From contig OU744736.1 of NCBI GenBank assembly GCA_916613615.1, positions 53,635,600 through 53,699,599 of the forward strand: 64,000 nt of DNA. Reading direction: 5' to 3'. The stretch comes from Steromphala cineraria. Taxonomy: Eukaryota > Mollusca > Gastropoda > Trochida > Trochidae. Under the pieces are notes generated by a model, which saw only the letters and a list, made by a program, of their open reading frames with translations, was not told where the DNA came from and did no database searches. Made by a program: the position numbers and the translations under genes. Position 1 is the first letter of the stretch; each line of letters opens with the position of its first letter. Positions 52,141 to 61,000 of this stretch are shown here, piece by piece.

Positions 52141-55016
52141 TGGTCTTCATACATGTACGATTAAATGTACTTGACTAGTGTTGATTAAGAGATTAATGCC
52201 ATTAGTGTTGATTATAACAAACCGTTTACGTTGTTTGTTTAAAAGGATGGTCAGGTGGGTGTTTAGAACAAAATATCACATTAACTAATTCTGAAACAAC
52301 TTCCTCAGTTTATCAAAATAATACTATCCTAACACATTTGGCATAAGAAAGGGTTAAATATAAGCAAATTGATTTGTACATTGCTAGTTCGTAAGGTGTA
52401 ATTTAAACGAAAAAGAGATACAACAACAAACACATGTTCTTGCATTTGGTTTGTAAAGGACATTCTGTCTAGACTCTCTTTCCCTCCTTGTTGCTGATTT
52501 TATAAGTTGAAAATTAATTTATATAGTTAACTATTCAGTATATAATGACATTAAAACGATACAGTTGCAGTGTTATGTCTATCTCTAAGTCCTGCTACAA
52601 ATACTCATAACATTTAGGAATGACCTAATGTGTTGCAAAGATGTACTATTTGCTGACTCATTGAAGGACTCGTATAAATCTGCTGGGATTCATAAGACTT
52701 TGTGGTGGCGAGTCCCTGTACTCAGCAGGTTATAACTGAAGTATGATCATTGCAGTTGACAGGAATTTTTTTGACATTTAAGAGTTAGGATTGATATTGT
52801 TCCTGATTTTGTATTGAAGCATGGGAACAACTTGAAAATAATATACCTTAAAGTCATTTAAATAAAGTCAACATATCATTTATTAGTTCTGAAAACAGTT
52901 ATATTAGAATTTTGTGTCCAGGCAAGAGTTAATTTTACCTTCGTATGAGAAGACATTTTTGCCGTTATGTATATTGATGTCTTGTCAGACAGTTATTGTC
53001 TTAATAACTGATAACATTCAAAACTCTGTTTCACACACAGAACTCTTTTTTGGTAATAGATGGACACAAATAGTGGAGGAAATGTATGGTAATCTATTTA
53101 GTTACCAGTTGGGATTCATGGATCAATTGACTCGATCGGCCAGGCTCTTCAACTTTGGTATGTGAGTTCTAATTATTGATCAAATGATGGTGATATGAAT
53201 ACATGTACATATGAAAAAGTGAAAACTGTTATTTGCTGATTCTTGGTAATCCTTAAGAGAATAACTTTCAAAGATATAAAAAGATCACGAACGCTTACAA
53301 ATATACGATTTTGAACTGTAAATGTCCATCAAGAACGCAATTATATAACCTTGTATCGACAGAACAAAATTCTGCCATCAATCCAGTATCGTGCATCAAG
53401 AACATTCCTACAAATAAACTCACTCATAAAATTGAATATTACAACCATATAGAGAGAATATAAAAATCTTAATTGAATCAATCCTCAAATTTCAATTACA
53501 GTTCAAACAAAAAATAAGTAAAACTAATTTAACCAGCTTTTATATCCAAAACTTCATTTTGCATTTCCAAATCATTAATGACATATATTGAAAGAAGAAC
53601 TTCAGAATGTAACCAGAATTGATTCAGAATTCCCCAATGATATCACATAACTCAGACCGAACATTTCTTCCTCTTTGAGAAGAGAGTGTATTCTCCTGAT
53701 AGACAAGTCATCTTAACCTTAGACATGTAATTTATATCAAATGATATCAGATCTCTGCTATGGGACCAAGTCAGTACCTAGCTTTGATAGAGTCAATGTA
53801 CCCTCCACACCTTTTTGACACATCTTGACTCACAATAAGGGATCTGTTCATCTCAATTCTTACCAAAAGGTTTAATGTGCATACACATAATCATGTCTTT
53901 AAATCAAACTTCACAGGAAATTTATGTGACAATGTTAGATAACCTTAAAGTTTGTCCTGCGTTAGAACTTAGGTGTGAAGGGACTAATTTGTCATTGGGA
54001 CGTTAATTTGACCTTTTCGGATCAAATCAGAATAGAATCAGCTTTAAAATCGACCGTTACAATATTAAAACATTAATGTTGAATTTTTTTTTCTTAATTT
54101 TGAGGAAAAGAGATTTGACCACTGAGATTATGAACCAGTCCTTGCTTGCTATGTTGATGAAGTGCTAATGGAAATCTAACGAGATGGACAACTGGATCGT
54201 TTCATATATATCTATGACAGAAACCGTGGATCACATCATTTTCACATTTACTTACCTAGAGTTATGTATTAAGAATGGAAAATGTATATCTTTCACAACA
54301 TAGCGTTCCAACCATGTCAATTAAAACATCAAAATGGGCTCATTTTGTTGATACTAATTACATCATTCCGGTAAGAATTTATAATTGCAAATGATATTTG
54401 ACTTTTATGTCACTTTCTTGTAGAAGCTCTTGGTCAACCAACTGAAAATCTATAGAGTATCAGAACTCATGATAAAAAATAAATTCAACCGCGACATTAT
54501 TGTGTAAGAGGTGTCAGACTGTAGTGCTTCTTATGTTCAACAATTCTGAAGAAAATTACTTAACATGTATACATTACACACTCTTGAACCTTATCTTTTA
54601 AAGCTCCAATCGAAATTTTATGAACAAAATTAAGAATGACTAATCATAGATTGCCTTTTTGAATTGGAAGATAATTCGATATCATTGAGTAAAGGATCGT
54701 GCACACTTCATAATCAGTATGTTATTTGTGACTAGTATCATATAATCTTAACGTGTGCACATCTTGATGATGAAGGTAAAAATACTTCGCTCCTATTTTG
54801 GTAGCAATCCAAGGTTTGACAAAACTCATCTAAATGAAGTCGGATTGTCATCAACTCTTATTCAATTATCACATTATTTCTGAAACTTTTAGTCAAATGA
54901 ATTATTCATGTTCTCTATATCATTTTCTTTGATTCATTAGCATAAAATTCTATTCCGTTCTGTTCTTTGAGAGAGGAAGGCGAAGAAGGTGCATTAAAGA
55001 TGAAATTTGACTTATC
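52141..55016. other. Non-repetitive DNA, no gene recognised
   Basis: About 2.9 kb of AT-rich sequence without similarity to the array. The longest frame (about 83 codons, 52914-53165) does not begin with ATG and has no recognisable domain. No tRNA-like or other structured gene was seen. Confidence 0.4.
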
Positions 55017-55020
55017 TTAA

Positions 55021-55350
55021 AGGGGCAGTAGCACGTTTTTTGATAATGTTATATGTAAATTTTAAATGTATTATTTTGATAATGTCAAAAATCTCATTAC
55101 ACAAGCCAATATTCAGATAGTCAGAGAACAAAGTATGAATATTCACCTAAAATCCATTGGCGGCCATTTTCTGTGTACACCTTTAATTTATTTTTAGTAA
55201 GAAAAGGGAATGGCATGGTTAAATTTTACGTTTTATATCTTAATTGTTACTGCTCTATTTAGTTTGAATGCATTGTCTTTCAATTGGAATCATTTATTTT
55301 CATTTTCCTGACATTACCTTATCTTCCCCCTAAAACGTGCTACTGCCCCT
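55021..55350. mobile_element. piggyBac-like TTAA-flanked MITE (second copy)
   Basis: A 330-bp element with TTAA at 55017-55020 and 55351-55354, starting AGGGGCAGTAGCACG and ending CGTGCTACTGCCCCT. It is internally collinear with 16369-16730, sharing CCATTGGCGGCCATTTT and the CACAAGCCAAT segment. This shows a dispersed family, not a unit-specific sequence. Confidence 0.8.
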
Positions 55351-55354
55351 TTAA

Positions 55355-56407
55355 AAGAAAAAAACCCAGCTTCATACGGTCACATTTCATTCATGGCACT
55401 TCATCAATAATTTCATTTTGGGGTCAAACCTTAGAGTGGTCATTGGATCACTTATCACAAGATTTTAGGGGTGGCTCATACTAATTGGACACGAATTTTG
55501 AAACTAAATATTTCCATTGCGATTGGTCGAGGTTCTTGAAGTCAGTTATGAGCCTTCTGGATAATATGCTTAAGCAATTAATTAACAATTCAAAACTTAG
55601 CTGAGTTTGTCCAAATTCCAACTTATTTGAATTACTGGTGCATTGATATGTTTGCAGGATTTGATTATTCCTCGCCTTTGTTGATAAGTTAGATGTTTTA
55701 ACAAGTAAAAGAATGTCATCGGGGAATTATAAATTAGCTTTTGTAAATATTCCTTCAGTGTCTTTTCTTCACACATGGAATAACTGCCAAGCATTTACAA
55801 ATGTGAAAAATGCAATGTAGATGGATACTTATTTCAATGTTGTTACTTCAAAAGTCATGGTTTTCATTGCTTTGTTTCATTTTCAAAGTGCTTATAACTA
55901 ACATTTCAATATGTACCTTGTCTTTTAATGTGTGTAGCAACATCTGATGTAAACCAAATTCCTTCTCGGGCAAATAAATATTAATTAATATTATCAAGAC
56001 GGTGTTTTCAGTGGAATGTTAAATCCCTATTCGATTAAATTGAAACGCGATAAGAAAACTGTTGACATATTTGAAATTAAAAAATACCTAATTCGAAATC
56101 ATTGTGAATAATGACATTTCTGTCCAACCTTTGAGAGAAAATAATATTTCACCAACAAGTGATAAATAACGAGAACTCTGAGACCAAAGTTGAAGCGCTC
56201 CTTGTCGAGTCTATTGATTCATGAATCCCAACAGGTTTTTGAAGAGCTAACCATCAATTTTCCCCACGATTTGTGTCCATCCATTCCTCGAGAGGGTGCT
56301 CAATGTATCATACTCAGACTGGAAGGTTATCAACTATCAACATTGTGGCTTTGTCTGTAATCACATTCTGTATCACATCAAAACCAAGATGGGACACCGG
56401 TGAGAGT
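55355..56407. other. Non-repetitive DNA, no gene recognised
   Basis: AT-rich sequence after the TTAA MITE. Nothing beyond short unremarkable open frames. Confidence 0.4.
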
Positions 56408-56483
56408 ATGTGAACTGGCATTATTTCATAGTTAATTTCTTATCAATGTGAACTGGCATTATTTCATAGTTAATTTCTTATCA
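56408..56483. repeat. Perfect 38-bp tandem duplication
   Basis: 56408-56445 and 56446-56483 are identical, each starting ATGTGAACTGGCATTATTTC and ending TTCTTATCA. The perfect identity in neutral-looking DNA suggests a recent duplication or an assembly artefact. Confidence 0.85.
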
Positions 56484-58120
56484 TTTCAATGAACTAAAGA
56501 TAGAATATCATTATTTTAAATACATCGATCGCCAGCAAATCAAAATCGAGTATTCTACTTTCAGGTAAGATGGATATCTTGATATCTGCCATTAGAAACA
56601 TACAAGCATCCACTGGAAAGAAATTTATTCTAAAAAGCCATACACAATTAAATATATTATTTTTTTAAACTTTAAGTGGGACTTTAAAAATATATTTTGA
56701 ATTTATGCAAATGTTTATGTTAAATGTAACACAGTTTAAAGCTCTTGAAACTGTAAACTTGTGTCAGCTTTTATTACCTCGAACTTTAATTGCAGAAGGT
56801 AAGGTCTAGTATGCAACAATACGTTGTTGGTAACTTGCATGTATGTGAAGTACACTGAAACAGCCACTCGGCACAGCACATTGTGTTTAGTGATATGATG
56901 TTAGTCGTCCTTCACCTTTATCAGAAGCATGGAAATCACGTTGCGTCTACTCATCCATCAGGTGTTCGGATCAGTTGACAATTTGCCAGCACAGACGTTA
57001 GATATTCCGACTATGATTATGAAATAACGGTCTCAACAATCGGAAACTCATCAAACGACACTAAAATCGCAAAAGGGATATACATTCGTATAAAAATGAT
57101 TTAAGATGATTTCCTGATATCAAAGTTAACAATAAACGAACGAAAACCATCAGAACATCAAGGTATGAATTATCAACACTCATTACCTGTCCTAACGAGC
57201 CTGACAGTTGGATCCTTGATGAGTTGTTGATCACATGAGACGATCAGTTGGGGAAACTTTGATTGAAAATTAAGTGGAAGAATTTAGATACAATGCAACT
57301 TTAACCCTTGTGTAGTTACTGTTTACTGTAGCTTGGGTAAGGTTAAATGGACTTGTTATCTTCCTGTTATATTGAAGTTATCATTCATCCGTTATTGCGT
57401 TATATTTTGATTTATATTTGCTTTAGAATTGATTCCCATTTCCAAGTGGTGTAAAAGCGTAAATGAAGTCTTTCCTAATACAGTTATTGTTACAAACAGT
57501 ATTGAAGTTTTTAAAATTGTTAATTTTTGCATTTTGTCTTTTGCATTTTTTAAACTTTTTTAGGGATTGTCGTTTATGTCAGCGAAATGACAAAGCAATG
57601 TTGAAAGGTTATCAAAAAGAAAGTGAAAACCCTGCCTAAAAATGTTTTTAAATGTCAATGTAATGTCAATTATCTTCAGACGTCATATTTGCACCGATTA
57701 AAGCAATAATTTATCTAAATTTGTATTTGATAACAAAGAATTTAAAATAAAACGTTCATCTCCCTCTGGGGGTATAAGAAGACTCGAACTTCAGCTGAGA
57801 TTAATGATTACTGTTTCCCAAATCCATTCGGGATTTATGAATCATTTCATCCCATTAGAAGTGTCTCAACTCTGGACTTGCGCATATTACTCATCCGTTA
57901 TCAATAACTGATGTCATTGTTGAGTTAGGCTAGGAAGACACAACGTTCGATTTTTCATGCGAAAATAAATCTAATGAAAAGTTTATGTTTAACTAAAAAG
58001 GATGGACACGGGAGATTGTTGCTATGTTGTTAGTGGAGCAGGATGAATATAGGAAGACTTATTATATGGATATATGGTACCTTGAAAATAAAAGTTGTCT
58101 ACACGACACGGGGTGTTTTC
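56484..58120. other. Non-repetitive DNA, no gene recognised
   Basis: About 1.6 kb without recognisable coding sequence or repeats. A few GC-richer patches (near 56,870-57,000 and 57,180-57,260) do not form a recognisable exon. Confidence 0.4.
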
Positions 58121-58162
58121 GTAGACACGGTGGGTTTGTAGACACGGTTGGTTCGTAGACAG
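58121..58162. repeat. Short 17-bp minisatellite
   Basis: GTAGACACGGTGGGTTT is followed by GTAGACACGGTTGGTTC and a partial third unit GTAGACAG. A related ACACGACACGGGGTGTTTTC precedes it. Confidence 0.7.
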
Positions 58163-58279
58163 ATTACAATGTCTATTTTTTTCAATATAGTTTCCAGTTT
58201 GATATATTTTATGTTTTTGTTCATCTACATGTAGCTTAATAAAGTAATCTGGTAAGTAGCGTCTACGTCAATTAATCTG

Positions 58280-58440
58280 GCTACAAACCCCCGTGTGAAG
58301 GTCACCTCTTGACTCATTACCTTATCGTGGTGTGGTGCTGTGTGTGCCTAGGCGACCCTGAGAGGTATACCAATCAGAGCTTAGATGCTCCTGGTAGGGT
58401 TCTATGTACAGCACCACATTCAGCACAGCATCGCATTGAC
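58280..58440. other. GC-richer segment with a pairing stem, unassigned
   Basis: This segment stands out by composition. GTGGTGCTGT (58332-58341) and ACAGCACCAC (58408-58417) are perfect complements, enclosing a 66-base interval with CCTAGGCGACCCTGAGAGG and GCTCCTGGTAGGGT, in which ACCCT and AGGGT can also pair. It could be part of a SINE, a LINE 5' region or a structured RNA. I see no clear A and B box pair, so I do not call it a tRNA-derived SINE. Confidence 0.3.
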
Positions 58441-59749
58441 GCATTGACAAGCACATGTTATATTGCAAGATAAAGCTTTAGATACACTTCCTGTGCTGTT
58501 AGAGCCACATATAATCAACATTTTCCCATTTTCGAGAAGTATGGTCTGTAAATGAAATGAATCCGTTTGATACATATTACCTCTATACAATATCAAAATG
58601 AACGTATAAAATCCCAAGTTGTATTGAATATTGAAAAGATACGCTTATAATCCAAATATTTTTGACAACTTTTGATTTTTATCCGATTCGTTGAGATTGA
58701 TTCTGCTCGTTTGACGTTTGTTTATTGACAGATACACCATGTAATGTGACATGTATCAGAGGTAAACATAATAATATTAGAAACATGGAGTATCAAAAAT
58801 CTAGTGATTGCTTCACTATAACTAATCGTACAATATCTCATTAAAATAGTATGATTTCATACACAACTTTGTAATTTCGCTGTTAACATTTTAGCAGTAG
58901 TTATCGGAGTTGATAAAACCTTTATACCAACTTTGGTGTTGTTTCATCTGCGATAAATTGTTTTGCGTTAGACTGTAATTAGCAGGGAGATTTTGTCTCA
59001 AAATATGTGTACGTATATCAAGTCCATTATAAATATAACAGAAAACATGTTTGAAGTGTAACAAACACTTTATTTAGGCCTTGAATGAAGCATATAATAG
59101 TACAGAAACGCTTAGAAGCTTTTGAAAATATATTTTAGAAACACTTAAGTGATTGTCTTAACAATAATAAGCAGTGTTAAAAACTGAAGTAAAATCATGA
59201 ATGTATTATAAACAATGAACCAATATTGTTTGACACGTGTTTTTTTCACATTTATATTGATAAATACATTCACACACTTTCCAATTGAAAGAACATGCAA
59301 TGAAAATTAATAACAACATGCTTTTTTTCTTTACTACATTTTACCTTAAAACACAGGAAACTCTTCTCCTGACGATATATTTGATATCAGATACATTACG
59401 AGATACGATATAAAAACGGTACCCCATGGGATGTTTAATTCATACATAGATATCAAGAAACTGTACAGTGGATGTATTATTAATAATAAATGCTACAATG
59501 CCGAAGATACATATTTCGATACTTCGAAACTCAACCATTTATGTTGATACTTAGATACAATGGTGTGCGGAGCTCGCAGCGAGGAGTCACGTTTTCAACG
59601 CTCTGCGTTCTCATGTAATTATCTCAACATTCAAACTACAAATAGTGTTGAAATTTACAGCCGGCATTATAGAAAGTTAATAGAACCTACTCATCGATAA
59701 AAATATTTCAAAAAGTACTTTATTAAAGAGTTTCGTAACAACATGTTTG
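58441..59749. other. Region upstream of the LINE, no gene recognised
   Basis: AT-rich sequence with no convincing open frame. A small CpG-rich patch (59,550-59,615, GCGGAGCTCGCAGCGAGGAG) breaks the AT richness shortly before the retrotransposon and might belong to its 5' end. Confidence 0.35.
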
Positions 59750-59963
59750 AAACTCAGTGCAGTGAGTCCACACTATTCCCGTGAGCAGGCTAAGCACGGA
59801 CTTAGCATGACTGTGTCGACTACATGCTGGCGAGTGCGCGTGGGGTGTTTTCATCCAACACACTGTAAACAAGTAAACTTTACTAAATCAATCACAATCA
59901 GAGGGGGTTTAATTGAGAGACAATTGAAGGTAATTTTATTATTGACTTTGGCTACCTACCTCA

Positions 59964-59986
59964 CGGGACGTATCCCACCCGTCCCG
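59964..59986 (+). other. Small GC hairpin in ORF1 leader
   Basis: CGGGACG (59964-59970) and CGTCCCG (59980-59986) pair perfectly around a 9-base loop, between the two candidate ATG codons. It might impede scanning from the first ATG, but no more than that can be said. Confidence 0.35.
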
Positions 59987-60094
59987 AGCACACTACCGGA
60001 CTCTGTCACTATGTGTAAGCATGGACTCACACCCTCAACCTGTGGGGACTCTACGTCTAACCCTTTCATCCCGCGTCTACTGCAACTATGCTCT

Positions 60095-60118
60095 GATATT
60101 GAGCTGAACCCAGGACCC
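60095..60118 (+). other. 2A-like ribosome-skipping motif (DIELNPGP)
   Basis: The codons read Asp-Ile-Glu-Leu-Asn-Pro-Gly-Pro, preceded by FIPRLLQLCS. This matches the 2A consensus D-[VI]-E-x-N-P-G-P with the usual leucine-rich run upstream. In known 2A elements the ribosome omits the Gly-Pro bond, releasing the upstream peptide and continuing from Pro. Here this would separate a leader (103 residues from ATG 59807, or 35 from ATG 60011) from the coiled-coil/RNA-binding part. 2A-like sequences are established in APE-type non-LTR elements of invertebrates. Confidence 0.8.
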
Positions 60119-61000
60119 CCGAAGCGCCAGGTGAGAGATAAATCTAAGCAAGCGAAACTGACTTTTAGTGGTGATTATGATTCGGAGGGTGAGTTCGAGC
60201 CTAGTGATAACGATGTGCTTATGATGTTTAAAGAAATAAAGAAAGACATGGTGAATTTGAATAAGAAATTTGACAAGGTTGCTACTGAAATGACACGAGA
60301 ACATGAGCTGCTAAAACAGGAAAATATTGAACTGAAGGTCAAACTAAACGATTTAGAAATCAGGATCGACAATGCAGAGGCACAGAGCCGGCGGTCGAAC
60401 CTAATTATTCATGGTCTTGCTGGTAAAGTTGGGGAAACATGGGACCAATCTTAGAGACTCGTGCGGGACTTTTTGAGGGATGAACTGAACCTGGACAATA
60501 CTGAGACTATTTCAATTGAAAGGGCTCACCGTCTCTACTCGAAGGCAAAGGTGAGGCCACTAATTGTGAAGTTCTCCATATACAAAGACAAGTGACGTGT
60601 ACAGGAGACTGCCAGGTCACGACTGAAGGGCAACACAGAGCTCCGAGTAAGTGACGACTATACAGAGAGGGTGAGGAAGATCAGGTCGACTCTCATCCCG
60701 AGGATGGTCCAGGAACGTGCAGCTGGAAGAGAAGCCTACCTCTCCTATGACAAGCTGGTGGTTGACGGCAAGGTGTCCGTCTTGGACGACATCAACGATG
60801 GTTCCAATATCAGGCAAGTAGCGACCAGACGTAATAATTTTAGAAGTGGTGCTTTGACTGGCCCTGGCTCCGGGGGTAACTCGGGGGCCAGGGTCAATCA
60901 GAGCTCTACCTCGCAGTTATCTTCCACAGGTCGCCAAGCAGCTGCAGATGGTCAGTCTACAGTACAGACTTCTCCCCCCGCATCAGGTGAATCTGGATAG

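Larger units (their letters stand above)
59807..61000 (+). pseudogene. LINE ORF1 with 2A-like motif, broken by two stops
   Basis: The frame opens before 59747; the first ATG is 59807 and the next in-frame ATG is 60011. From 59807, residues 42-52 (VILLLTLATYL) are hydrophobic and residues 97-104 are the 2A-like DIELNPGP. A charged stretch (DSEGEFEPSDND) and a coiled coil (about 60,220-60,390) follow. Then come RRSNLIIHGL, SIERAHRL, RPLIVKF, YTERVRKIRS and AYLSYDKLVVDG, the order seen in L1-type ORF1 RNA-binding proteins. A Gly/Ser/Gln-rich tail ends at TAG 60998. The frame is interrupted by TAG (60452-60454) and TGA (60593-60595, followed by CGT and probably a decayed CpG). The protein would bind element RNA; this copy cannot make it whole without readthrough. 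Confidence 0.8.

Noticed and set aside
52914..53165. 83-codon plus-strand open frame
   Set aside because: It does not start with ATG and shows no recognised motif or paralogous copy.
58280..58440. tRNA gene or tRNA-derived SINE
   Set aside because: No cloverleaf and no convincing A and B box pair at the right spacing.
59550..59615. CpG-rich patch as a host promoter
   Set aside because: Only about 65 bp long with no gene downstream except the LINE. It may simply be the element's 5' end.
60086..60372. Minus-strand open frames opposite LINE ORF1
   Set aside because: Shadows of the plus-strand coding sequence, which has recognisable motifs. The same applies to minus-strand frames at 60617-63210.
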